From NCBI RefSeq assembly GCF_023243075.1, contig NZ_JALKFZ020000172.1, positions 1 through 47,584 of the forward strand: a stretch of DNA of 47,584 nucleotides, written 5' to 3'. Within the stretch, counting starts at the first letter, position 1. Each line of letters begins with the position of its first letter. The notes beneath the pieces are model-generated. The model made no database searches and was not told where the DNA came from. It saw only the letters and a program-made list of their open reading frames with translations. The position numbers and the translations under genes were made by a program. The DNA is from Frankia sp. AiPa1. GTDB lineage: Bacteria > Actinomycetota > Actinomycetes > Frankiales > Frankiaceae. This document shows positions 8,329-16,207 of the stretch, piece after piece.

Positions 8329-8769
8329 CGGCCACCACCTCCCCGGGAGCGCACGGCTGATCGCCACTCTACGGACCTCCGATCCGCGACCTGCGGAGCT
8401 CCGACCGCGGGTTGGGGTTCGCGCGCGATCGGGCTGCGGCGGGTGTGTTCGTCGTGGTCCGCGGGTCCCCGCCCCCCGCCCCCCGCAGTCCATGATCGCT
8501 ACGCTGGCCGCGGATCGCCGGGCAAGATCCGCCTACACAGGTCGTTGTGGGGGGCAAATCGGACACGAACACCCCCGTTACGACCTGCTTGGATCTTGAC
8601 CCTGGTATTGCCGTCACGAGGGGTGACTGTGGTGGGGGAGGGGGCTGCTGGCGCAAGGGGCAGGGGTGGGTGGCGCGACGGTGGGGAGGGGAGGCTGCGT
8701 GGGGTCGGGGGGAACCGGCCGGCGGAGTTCTCGGTCGGGGCGCCGGGTTGCCGCGAGTGGCGGATGAGC
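8329..8769. other. Intergenic region with a hairpin element and a G-run tract
   Basis: No gene is supported in these 441 bp. It holds the promoter side of the AAA ATPase gene, a stem-loop element at 8538-8587 (listed separately), and a G-rich tract at 8634-8712 with at least seven runs of three or more G on the plus strand, capable on paper of forming G-quadruplexes. Confidence 0.5.
8538..8587 (+). repeat. Stem-loop element A with conserved loop GGGGCAAATCGGAC
   Basis: Outer arms CAGGTCGT (8538-8545) and ACGACCTG (8580-8587) enclose an inner G5/C5 stem (within 8549-8554 and 8572-8576). The loop side contains GGGGCAAATCGGAC at 8551-8564. The same 14-mer occurs at 25058-25071 inside another hairpin whose outer arms have a different sequence. 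Same loop with different but still paired stems suggests a conserved structured repeat or RNA. Confidence 0.5.
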
Positions 8770-9657
8770 TCAGGCCGCGTTGAGGATGGCGGCGGCGACG
8801 CGGTCGGGGTGGTCGAGGGGGAGGAACGTGCGGCCGCCCGCGACGGTGTCGAAGGTCGCGTCGGTGAAGGCCGCGGCCAGCCGGCGGCCGAGGTCGACGC
8901 GGAAGAAGCGGTCCGCGTCGCCCCACAGGATGTGGATCGGCTTCTCGGTCTTCGGGAGGCGGGTCGAGACGTCGAGCAACCCGGCTGGGTCGATGCCGCG
9001 AGCGAGTTTCGCCGCGTCGCGGCGGATGTCCGCCTGTGCCAGCGGCGTGACCCACGCGCGGGTCAGTTCGGGGTCGAAGGGGCCGCTGGCCAGCGGGCCG
9101 AAGCCGAGCGGGCTGTGCCGCAGCCGCGTCGAACGCAGCCCGGGTACGAGCGCGGCGACCAGCGCCGGGTGGCGGAACGCGCGGACGAGCAGGGTGAACG
9201 GGAACGGCGGGAACGTGTCGAACCCGTCGCAGTTGGTCAACACCACCCGGCCGACGCGGGACGGGCCCGCGCCTTCGGGGTCGTCGGGGTCGTCGAGGTC
9301 AAGGACGAACTGGATGATCGCGCCGCCGGTGTCGTTGCCGACCAGCGTGACGTCCCGCAGGTCAAGCGCCGCGAGGAAATCGAGTACCAGCCGGGCGACT
9401 CCGCGCGGGGTGAGGTCGGCGTCGGGCCGCATCGGCGTGGGGTGGGAGCCGAGCGGCAGGGTCGGCGCGTAGCTGCGCAGGCCCTGCTCGGCGAGCAGGG
9501 CAGCCACGGCGGACCACAGTTGGCCGTCGACGAGCAGCCCGTGCAGGAACACCACCGGCGGCCGGCCGGAGTCGCGCGGCCCGGCCACTCGGTAGGAGAT
9601 CGGACCATGCGGCAGGTCGAGGACATCGACGGGCGGGGAGGGCGTCGAGATAGCCAT
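8770..9657 (-). CDS. Alpha/beta hydrolase with aspartate in the nucleophile position
   Basis: This 295-residue alpha/beta-hydrolase-fold protein has the oxyanion segment VVFLHG (35-40) and a nucleophile elbow GNDTGG (107-112), with Asp109 in place of Ser. That resembles haloalkane dehalogenases and epoxide hydrolases. The later acid motif is in 'ILWGDADRFF'. Where most members have a catalytic His ('GH..') this one reads 'AGGRTFLPLDHPD', so the usual His is replaced or shifted. Start ATG at 9657 is 64 bp from the divergent tetR start, with a palindromic operator between. It is likely repressed by that TetR protein. Substrate unknown. Confidence 0.8.
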   Translation of the reverse strand: MAISTPSPPVDVLDLPHGPISYRVAGPRDSGRPPVVFLHGLLVDGQLWSAVAALLAEQGLRSYAPTLPLGSHPTPMRPDADLTPRGVARLVLDFLAALDLRDVTLVGNDTGGAIIQFVLDLDDPDDPEGAGPSRVGRVVLTNCDGFDTFPPFPFTLLVRAFRHPALVAALVPGLRSTRLRHSPLGFGPLASGPFDPELTRAWVTPLAQADIRRDAAKLARGIDPAGLLDVSTRLPKTEKPIHILWGDADRFFRVDLGRRLAAAFTDATFDTVAGGRTFLPLDHPDRVAAAILNAA

Positions 9658-9664
9658 GCAAAAA

Positions 9665-9685
9665 ACATACGGACAGACTGTATGT
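9665..9685. promoter_or_regulatory. 21-bp palindromic TetR operator
   Basis: ACATAC (9665-9670) and GTATGT (9680-9685) are perfect inverted arms, and four of the inner bases (alternating G/C) also match by symmetry. The site lies 7 bp upstream of the hydrolase start and 36 bp before the tetR start. This is the typical place and size for an operator of a self-regulating TetR protein controlling a divergent gene. Confidence 0.75.
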
Positions 9686-9721
9686 AAAGCAATCGGTGTC
9701 CGGACGGAGCAGAATCGGGGC

Positions 9722-10459
9722 GTGCCCGCATCGCCCAACCCCGACCAGTCCTCGGGCGTCGATCAGACATCGGCCTCGGACCGGACATTGGCTACGGACC
9801 GGACATTGTCCGAGGACCGGGCGTCAGCCTCGGACCGGGCGCAGGATCCGGAGCCGAAGCCACCGCGGCGGCGGCAGGCGGACCGGTCCGCGGCCACGCG
9901 GACGGCGCTGGTCGCGGCGGGGCGGCGGCTGTTCGCCGAGCAGGGCTTCGCCGCGGTCGCCACCGAGGCGCTCGTGGCGTCGGCCGGGGTGAGCCGCGGG
10001 GCGCTTTACCACCAGTTCGTCGACAAGACCGCGCTGTTCGCCGCGGTCGTGGAGGCGGTCGAGGCGGATGTGGCGGCCCGCATCGCCGCCGAGGTGGCCG
10101 CCGCAGGCTCCACCGATCCGGTCGTGGCGCTGCGCCAGGCCGCCCGGATCTGGCTGCGGATCTGCGTCGAGCCGGAGGTGCACCGCGTGGTTCTGCTGGA
10201 CGGGCCGTCCGTGCTGGGCTGGGCCGAGTGGCGCGAGCTGTGCCAGCGCCACGTCTTCGGCATGGTCCGCGACGTGCTGACCTGGGGGATGGACACCGGG
10301 CGCATCCGGACGCAGCCGGTCGGCCCACTCGCCCACCTGCTCATGGGCGCCAGCGACGAGGCCGCCCTTTACATCGCCCGCGCCGAGGACCCTGACACCG
10401 CCCGCACCGAGATGACGGCCGCCCTCGAACATCTCCTCGACGGCCTCACCCAGGCCTGA
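9722..10459 (+). CDS. TetR family transcriptional regulator
   Basis: This is a 245-residue one-component repressor. The TetR DNA-binding helix-turn-helix is 'AVATEALVASAGVSRGALY' followed by 'HQFVDKTALF', at about residues 76-105. The C-terminal half is the ligand-binding/dimer domain with 'GDxxx'-less helices such as 'VALRQAARIWLRIC' and 'VLLDGPSVLGWAEWR', as in a common actinobacterial TetR family. The first about 50 residues are an acidic/Ser-rich repeat (SDRTL, TDRTL, EDRAS, SDRAQ) coded by an 18-nt tandem repeat, unusual for the family. GTG at 9722 was chosen because the open frame upstream runs through the operator. It is divergent from the hydrolase gene. Confidence 0.85.
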   Translation: MPASPNPDQSSGVDQTSASDRTLATDRTLSEDRASASDRAQDPEPKPPRRRQADRSAATRTALVAAGRRLFAEQGFAAVATEALVASAGVSRGALYHQFVDKTALFAAVVEAVEADVAARIAAEVAAAGSTDPVVALRQAARIWLRICVEPEVHRVVLLDGPSVLGWAEWRELCQRHVFGMVRDVLTWGMDTGRIRTQPVGPLAHLLMGASDEAALYIARAEDPDTARTEMTAALEHLLDGLTQA

Positions 10460-10500
10460 CCTGAGATCCGTCGCCACCGCCCGCCGGATCTCAGGTCAGG
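10455..10500. terminator. Perfect 15-bp inverted repeat after tetR
   Basis: The arm at 10455-10469 (CCTGACCTGAGATCC) is an exact reverse complement of 10486-10500, with a 16-nt loop. The left arm contains the tetR stop codon. There is no T-run, as is common for actinomycete terminators. Confidence 0.6.
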
Positions 10501-10556
10501 CGCGGCTGGCGGCTGCGCGTTACCGGGCCGCAGGAGGGTGAAACCGGCGTGTAGGG

Positions 10557-10569
10557 CTGGTGATACCAG
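10557..10569. promoter_or_regulatory. Short palindrome upstream of the drrA-like gene
   Basis: CTGGT GAT ACCAG is a 5-bp inverted repeat with a 3-nt centre, about 90 bp before the ABC exporter start. It could be a regulator site; support is only its symmetry and position. Confidence 0.25.
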
Positions 10570-10656
10570 CGATCCCTAACGTTTCGTCCTGTTCGGCCCG
10601 GCGGTCATGATGATCGACCGGCCGGCATCCCCGTCCGTATCCATGGAAGGAACAGT

Positions 10657-11727
10657 TTGACCACCATGCCCGCGGTCCAGGCCAGCGGCCTGGTCAAGAA
10701 GTTCGGCGAGCTGCGCGCCGTCGACCAGATCGACCTCGAGGTACGCACCGGTGAGGTCTTCGGCGTGCTCGGCCCCAACGGCGCCGGCAAGACGACGACG
10801 CTCAAGATGTTGGCCACGCTGCTGTCGATCGACAGCGGACGGGCCGAGATCTTCGGCGTCGACGTGGCCGCCGAGCCCCACCGGGTCCGCCAGCTCATCG
10901 GCGTGACCGGCCAGTACGCCTCGGTGGACGAGGATCTCACCGGCGCCGAGAACCTCTGGCTGTTCGGCCGGATCCAGGGACTGAGCTCCAAGGCCGCCCG
11001 CGCCACCGCCAGCCGGCTGCTGGAGCAGTTCGGCCTCACCGAGGCCGCCGAGCGGCGGATCTCCGAGTTCTCCGGCGGAATGCGCCGCCGCCTCGACCTC
11101 GCCGCCTCCCTCATCAACCGCCCACCACTGATCTTCCTGGACGAGCCGACGACCGGCCTGGACCCGCGTACCCGCGGCCAGATGTGGAACACCATCCGGG
11201 AACTGGTCGACGATGGCTGCACCGTCCTGCTCACCACGCAGTACCTGGACGAGGCCGACCAGCTCGCCGACCGGGTCTGCGTCATCGACCAGGGCCGCAA
11301 GGTCGCCGAGGGCACGCCGGACGCGCTGAAGTCCCAGGTGGGCGACTCGACCCTGCAGCTCGAACTCGCCCCCGGCGCGGACCAGGCGCTCGCCCGCGCG
11401 GTGATCGTGCGGGTCCTCGGCGAGGAGCCGGTCGCCACGCCTGAGTCGGGACGGCTCAACGTTGCGCTCGCCGTCGCCGACCGGGCCGCCGACGTGCTCA
11501 TCGCGCTGCGCGAGGCCGCCGTCAGCATCGTCTCGGTCAGCGTCGCCAAGCCCACCCTGGACGAGGTCTTCTTCGCCCTCACCGGCCACGGCACCGCCGA
11601 CGGACCGGCCGCGACCGTCCCCGGCCAGTCCACCAGCAGCCTCGACGGCACCAGCGGCCTCGACGGCTCTGCCAGCTTCGACGGCTCTGCCAGCTTCGAC
11701 GACTCTGCCACGGAGGTGGCCCGATGA
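10657..11727 (+). CDS. DrrA-family ABC transporter ATP-binding protein
   Basis: This 356-residue nucleotide-binding subunit of an ABC-2 type exporter has Walker A GPNGAGKTT (about 42-50), signature FSGGMRRRLDLA and Walker B LIFLDEPTTGLDP. The DrrA-type C-terminal extension follows. Such pairs export drugs, glycolipids or other hydrophobic metabolites; it energises the permease encoded next. TTG at 10657 is a plausible start because GGAAGGA ends 5 nt before it; an ATG at 10666 is the alternative. The last about 25 residues are a six-residue repeat (SLDGTS, GLDGSA, SFDGSA, SFDDSA) from an 18-nt tandem repeat. The stop overlaps the permease start by 4 nt. Confidence 0.88.
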   Translation: MTTMPAVQASGLVKKFGELRAVDQIDLEVRTGEVFGVLGPNGAGKTTTLKMLATLLSIDSGRAEIFGVDVAAEPHRVRQLIGVTGQYASVDEDLTGAENLWLFGRIQGLSSKAARATASRLLEQFGLTEAAERRISEFSGGMRRRLDLAASLINRPPLIFLDEPTTGLDPRTRGQMWNTIRELVDDGCTVLLTTQYLDEADQLADRVCVIDQGRKVAEGTPDALKSQVGDSTLQLELAPGADQALARAVIVRVLGEEPVATPESGRLNVALAVADRAADVLIALREAAVSIVSVSVAKPTLDEVFFALTGHGTADGPAATVPGQSTSSLDGTSGLDGSASFDGSASFDDSATEVAR

Positions 11728-12581
11728 GCACCGTCCTCGCCGAACCGTCCCTCGTCCGCCCGAAGCCGGCCCCGCCGGTCGACCCGGCCGCCGCCGTGGC
11801 CCGCGCCAAGTCCCGCGTAGGGTTGCGTGAGACCGTCACCCAGACCCTCGCGATGGCCTGGCGGGCGCTGAAGAAGATGCGCCGCAACCCGGAGCAGTTC
11901 TTCGACGTGGCGTTCCAGCCGCTGCTGTTCACGGCCATGTTCGCCTACGTCTTCGGCGGCGCGATCTCCGGCGACGTGCACAGCTACCTGCCGCTGCTGA
12001 TCCCCGGCATCGTCGCCCAGACGGTGCTCACCACCTGCATGGCCACCGGCACGCAGCTGCGCGAGGACATGGACAAGGGGGTCTTCGACCGGTTCCGCTC
12101 GCTGCCGATGTCCCGGGTCGCGCCGCTGGCCGGTCCGATGGTCGCCGACCTCGTCCGCTATCTGATCGCGGCGACCCTGACCTACGCGATGGGCCTGATC
12201 CTCGGCTACCGGCCCGGCGGCGGGGTGCTCGGCGTGCTCGGCGCGATCGTGCTCGCGGTCATCACCGGCTGGTCGATCGCCTGGGCGTTCACCTGGATCG
12301 GCACGATCGCCCGCAGCGCCCGCAGCGTCCAGGGGATCTCGATGATGATCCTGTTCCCGCTGACGTTCCTGTCCAACGCGTTCGTCCCGGCGAAGACGCT
12401 GCCGGGCTGGCTGGAGACCTTCACCAAGGTCAACCCGGTGTCACATCTGGTCTCCGCCACCCGGGATCTGGCCAACAACGGCGTGCTCACCGCGCAGGTC
12501 GGCTGGACGCTGCTCACCGGCCTCGTCGTGATCGTCATCTTCCTGCCGCTGTCGGTCCTCACCTACCGTCGCAGCCTCTAG
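11724..12581 (+). CDS. DrrB-family ABC-2 type transporter permease
   Basis: This is a 285-residue membrane subunit partner of the preceding ATPase. About six hydrophobic segments follow a cytoplasmic N-terminus of about 50 residues. Family marks are 'PLLIPGIVAQTVLTTCMATG', 'GVFDRFRSLPMSRVAPL' and 'FPLTFLSNAFVP'. ATG at 11724 overlaps the previous stop (ATGA), so the two are translationally coupled. Its final 141 bp overlap the 3' end of the convergent SARP-type regulator gene. Cargo unknown. Confidence 0.88.
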   Translation: MSTVLAEPSLVRPKPAPPVDPAAAVARAKSRVGLRETVTQTLAMAWRALKKMRRNPEQFFDVAFQPLLFTAMFAYVFGGAISGDVHSYLPLLIPGIVAQTVLTTCMATGTQLREDMDKGVFDRFRSLPMSRVAPLAGPMVADLVRYLIAATLTYAMGLILGYRPGGGVLGVLGAIVLAVITGWSIAWAFTWIGTIARSARSVQGISMMILFPLTFLSNAFVPAKTLPGWLETFTKVNPVSHLVSATRDLANNGVLTAQVGWTLLTGLVVIVIFLPLSVLTYRRSL

Positions 12582-15500
12582 GTCATGATCGTCCGATGGA
12601 AGGTCGGCGGCGCCCTCGGGTTGCCTGGCGGCCAGCCGTTCGACGAGGACACGGGCCGTCTCGAACGGCCGCGCCCCATCGGCCTGGGCCACGCCCAGCG
12701 CGCCGGGCAGCAGCCGTTCGGCGAGGGCCTCCACCCGTGACCACGACATCGACGGGATCATCGTCCCGTACGAGAACCGGCTGGCCAGGGCGACGAGCTC
12801 CACGGCCTCCCGCGGCGTCGGCGCGGGAGGCCGGCCGTCGCCGCGGCGCAGGCCCCAGGCGCCGAGCGCGTACAGCAGCCCGCCATAGACCGGATAGTCG
12901 GCCGTGTCCGAGCCGAGGCGCAGGGCGGTGACGCCGCGGGCCAGCGCACGACGGAACAGGCCACGGCCCATCGCGAGATCCTCGGCGCCGTCGGCATGCC
13001 AGGTGAACGCGGACAGGCTCACCGCATCGGCGACCACCGCCCAGGGTTCGGCACCGGTCGGTTCGACGCCGGGCAGCCGCATCCGTCGCATCCGCCGCGC
13101 CGCTCCCAGATGCTGGCGCAGGCCGTCGGCGACCTCCCCACGGGCGATCGCGAGCTCCGCCCGGCCGATCTCCGCCATGATCGCGCCGCCGTTCGGCGAG
13201 TCGTCGGGCAGACCGACCCGGGCTAGGTAGCCGTCGGCCGCGTCGAGCCGGCCGTCGTTGATGGCGTCGATCGCGAGCAGGACGTACATCTGCGCCACAT
13301 CGTCGCGGGCACCGAGGCGCTCCAGGACGGGCAGGGCGGCCTGGGCGTGCGAACGGCCGGCGGCCAGATCGCCGAGCTGCATCGACAACTCGGCGAGCCG
13401 GGTGCGCAACAGCGCCGACACCCAGGGGCCGTCCTGCGCGGTGGCGAGGGCCAGGGCCGCCGTGGCCGCCGCGGCCGCCGCCCGCGGGGCGCCGGAGTTC
13501 TCCCGCCGGTGCGCGATCCAGACCAGGCAGGTCAGCCGGGTAGGCCGATCGGCGTCCCGGGCCAGCCGTGCGAGCTCCGCCTCGGCGTCCGCGGACCGCG
13601 CCGGGTCGAGCGCGAGCAGAACCCGTGCCGAACCCGGCAGCGCCGAGCCCGCCAACGCCGGATCGGCGTCAGCCTCGCGACCCAGCCGCGCCAGCAGGGC
13701 GCGCGCCGCGGCCGGGAACCTGCCATCCCCGATGAACAGGGCGGTGCGCGCCACCACGACCACGGCCGACAGCGCCGGCGAGACCAGCCGCGGCGGTGGC
13801 GTCCAGCTCGTCAGCAGCGCGGTGACCGCGTCGAGCAGCGCCATCATCCGCAGGTGCTCGCCGCGGATCTCCCAGAACGTGCCAAGAACCGCGATCAGCC
13901 AGACGACCGTCTCGCCGTCTCCTTCGACGAGGGCGACCCGCAGCTCGTCGGCGAGGTTCGTCTCCTCGGCCGCGACCGCGTCGATCGCCGTGAACTGCCG
14001 TTCGGTGACGAGGTCCGGGCCGTGGCGGCTGGCGTGGCCGATCGCCCAGGCCCGCAGTGCCTGCCGGGCCCGCGGCTGCTCGCCGGCCTCGGCGAGGCGC
14101 AGTCGGCCGAACTCGCGGACGGTCTCCAGCATCCGGTAGCGGATCCCGCCGGCCGTTTCGCGCACACTCAGCAGCGACTGGTCGACCAGGTCCTGCACCG
14201 TGTCGACCGGGCTCACCGCGTCGACCGTGCCGGTGGCCTCTCCTCGGACCTCGGTGCCGCCCAGACCCTCCGCGCTACCCAGGACCTCCTCGGCCGCGTC
14301 GAGGGTGAAGCCGTCGGAGAACAGCGCGAGCCGGCGCAGCGCACGACGTTCGGGTTCGCCGAGCAGGTTCCAGGACCAGTCGATCACCGCGAGCAGGGTG
14401 CGGTGGCGGTCCGGGGCGGAACGGTCACCGCCGCGCAGCAACGTGAACCGGTCGGCGAGTCGCCGGTCGATGTCCTGCACCGACATCGCCCGCACCCGGG
14501 CGGCCGCGAGCTCGATCGCGAGCGGCAGCCCGTCGAGCCGGTCGACGATGCGGCCGACGACCTCGCGGTCGAGCCGGACGCTGGGCCGGGCCGCCGCGGC
14601 GCGCTGGCCGAACAGCTCGATCGCGTCGCCGCGGGCCAGCTCCGCGAGCAGGTAGACCCGCTCGGCGCCGATGGCCAGCGGGGCCCGGCTGGTGGTGAGG
14701 ACCCGCAGGTCGGCGACGGTCGCGACGAGGAAGGCGACGAGCTCGGCGACCGCGGCGAGCAGATGCTCGCAGTTGTCCAGCAGGAGCAGGGTCGGGCCCC
14801 GCGAGAGCCGCGCCGCGATCCGTGTGCGCAGGTCGGCGCGCTGCGCGGGGGTGAGCACCCGGCGTTCACCGATCGAGTCGCGTACCCCGAGCGCGGAGCC
14901 GATCTCGCCCAGCAGGTCCTCGGGCGCGTTGATGCCGACCAGGCCGACCACGTGCACTATGGGCAGCTCGCTGTCGCGGGCGAGCAGGTTCGCCAGCCTG
15001 GTCTTGCCCAGTCCCCCCGGCCCGACGATCGACACGACCCGTGAGCGGACCAACAGCGCCTTGAGCTGGTCGATGTCGTGCTGACGGCCGAGCAGGGGAG
15101 TGGCGTCATGGCGGATCCCGGCGCGCTCGGGCCGGTCGAGAGCGAGCAGATCACGCTGCACCCTGGTGAGCGCCGGTCCGGGGCTGGTCCCCAGGCGTTC
15201 GCGCAGGTCGCGACGGTAGTGCTCGAAGCGCTCCAGGGCCGCGGCGGGCCCGCGCGCCGCCGCCTCGCTGCGCAGCAGGTCGGCGAGCAGATCCGCGTCC
15301 TCGGGATGCTCGGCGTGGGCCGCGCTCAGCATCGGGAAGGCCTCGGCATGCTGGCCGGTGCGGCTGAGCGCCCGGGCGAGCAGCAGCCGCGCGGTCGCGA
15401 GGTCGTGCCCAGCCGCCCGGCGCCGGTCGGCCAGCGGCCCCCGCTCATCGGCCGGAAGCCGGCCGTCACGCGCAACCCTGCCGTCCGGCGATGGCGGTGC

Positions 15501-15893
15501 CGGCGGCAGTGAGTCGGCGAGCGCCAGCGCCTCGCGGGTCCGCCTGGCGGCGGTGGAAGGATCGGCCAGCAGGAGCCGGCCGGACTCGGCGACCAGGGTG
15601 GCGAGCAGCGCACTGTCGACCTGGTCGGGCGCGAGGTTGAGCCGGTAGCCCTCACTGTCGTGCAGGACCGCATCGGCCCCGCAGGCCGTCCTGGTGCGGG
15701 AGACGACCACCTGCAGGCCCTTGGCGGCGTTGGCCGGTGGGGTGCCCCGCCAGATCAGTTCGACCAGCCGCTCGGCCCGCACCGGCCGCCCAGGCTCCGC
15801 CGCGAGTGCCGCGAGCAGGGCCCTCGGCCGATCACCGACCACTGGGGTGCCCTCCCAGCTCACCCCGTCCAGCAGAGTGAGACGGACGGCCAC
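12441..15893 (-). CDS. SARP/AfsR-type regulator: winged helix, BTAD, NB-ARC ATPase and TPR-like region
   Basis: This is a regulator of about 1150 residues. The N-terminus (1-90) is the OmpR-like DNA-binding domain ('DRPRALLAALAAEPGRPV', 'ERLVELIW', 'LQVVVSRTRTA'). A BTAD helical domain follows at about 95-265, then a STAND ATPase with Walker A GPGGLGKT near residue 291 and 'LLLLDNCEHLL' as Walker B. The long C-terminal helical part has the AfsR/LuxR-like 'LRRLALFSDGFTLDAAEEVLG' transition. Such proteins activate secondary-metabolite or stress genes. GTG at 15893 was chosen because it opens the conserved domain ('VRLTLLDG'). The last about 47 residues are charged, read antisense through the drrB 3' end, and may not be a conserved tail. 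Confidence 0.82.
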   Translation of the reverse strand: MAVRLTLLDGVSWEGTPVVGDRPRALLAALAAEPGRPVRAERLVELIWRGTPPANAAKGLQVVVSRTRTACGADAVLHDSEGYRLNLAPDQVDSALLATLVAESGRLLLADPSTAARRTREALALADSLPPAPPSPDGRVARDGRLPADERGPLADRRRAAGHDLATARLLLARALSRTGQHAEAFPMLSAAHAEHPEDADLLADLLRSEAAARGPAAALERFEHYRRDLRERLGTSPGPALTRVQRDLLALDRPERAGIRHDATPLLGRQHDIDQLKALLVRSRVVSIVGPGGLGKTRLANLLARDSELPIVHVVGLVGINAPEDLLGEIGSALGVRDSIGERRVLTPAQRADLRTRIAARLSRGPTLLLLDNCEHLLAAVAELVAFLVATVADLRVLTTSRAPLAIGAERVYLLAELARGDAIELFGQRAAAARPSVRLDREVVGRIVDRLDGLPLAIELAAARVRAMSVQDIDRRLADRFTLLRGGDRSAPDRHRTLLAVIDWSWNLLGEPERRALRRLALFSDGFTLDAAEEVLGSAEGLGGTEVRGEATGTVDAVSPVDTVQDLVDQSLLSVRETAGGIRYRMLETVREFGRLRLAEAGEQPRARQALRAWAIGHASRHGPDLVTERQFTAIDAVAAEETNLADELRVALVEGDGETVVWLIAVLGTFWEIRGEHLRMMALLDAVTALLTSWTPPPRLVSPALSAVVVVARTALFIGDGRFPAAARALLARLGREADADPALAGSALPGSARVLLALDPARSADAEAELARLARDADRPTRLTCLVWIAHRRENSGAPRAAAAAATAALALATAQDGPWVSALLRTRLAELSMQLGDLAAGRSHAQAALPVLERLGARDDVAQMYVLLAIDAINDGRLDAADGYLARVGLPDDSPNGGAIMAEIGRAELAIARGEVADGLRQHLGAARRMRRMRLPGVEPTGAEPWAVVADAVSLSAFTWHADGAEDLAMGRGLFRRALARGVTALRLGSDTADYPVYGGLLYALGAWGLRRGDGRPPAPTPREAVELVALASRFSYGTMIPSMSWSRVEALAERLLPGALGVAQADGARPFETARVLVERLAARQPEGAADLPSDDHDLEAATVGEDRQRQEDDDHDEAGEQRPADLRGEHAVVGQIPGGGDQM

Positions 15894-16207
15894 CCTGATC
15901 AGTCTAGGGCCGCCCCCCTGATCCGGCCGCCAGCCGGCTGGGAGCAGCGGGTGACCCGCTGTCAGGCTCCGTACGAGAGGCTTCGGCACGCCGCGGACCT
16001 TTATCGCGCGGACTGACGGCACGCGACGACCCTGACACCAGTGCCGCAGACCTCTGTGTCGGCCATCCATACATCAGCGGGAGCATGCCGAGGACCGCTG
16101 CGCTACGCTCCGTTTGGCCGGATCGGCCGCTGTCCGGTCCGGGCGTGCCTGCGTCTTCAGTGGACAGCGCGTGAGAAGCCGCGTGGCGCCGGGGCGAAGG
16201 AGATCCG
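15894..16207. other. Divergent intergenic region, SARP regulator / phosphotransferase
   Basis: This 314-bp gap must hold promoters for both neighbours. AAGGAG at about 16197-16202 is the ribosome binding site of the phosphotransferase gene. I see no RNA gene or strong operator. Confidence 0.3.

Noticed and set aside
10455..10500. 15-bp inverted repeat as an insertion sequence end or operator
   Set aside because: It spans the tetR stop, with no transposase or target duplication; a terminator is the simpler reading.
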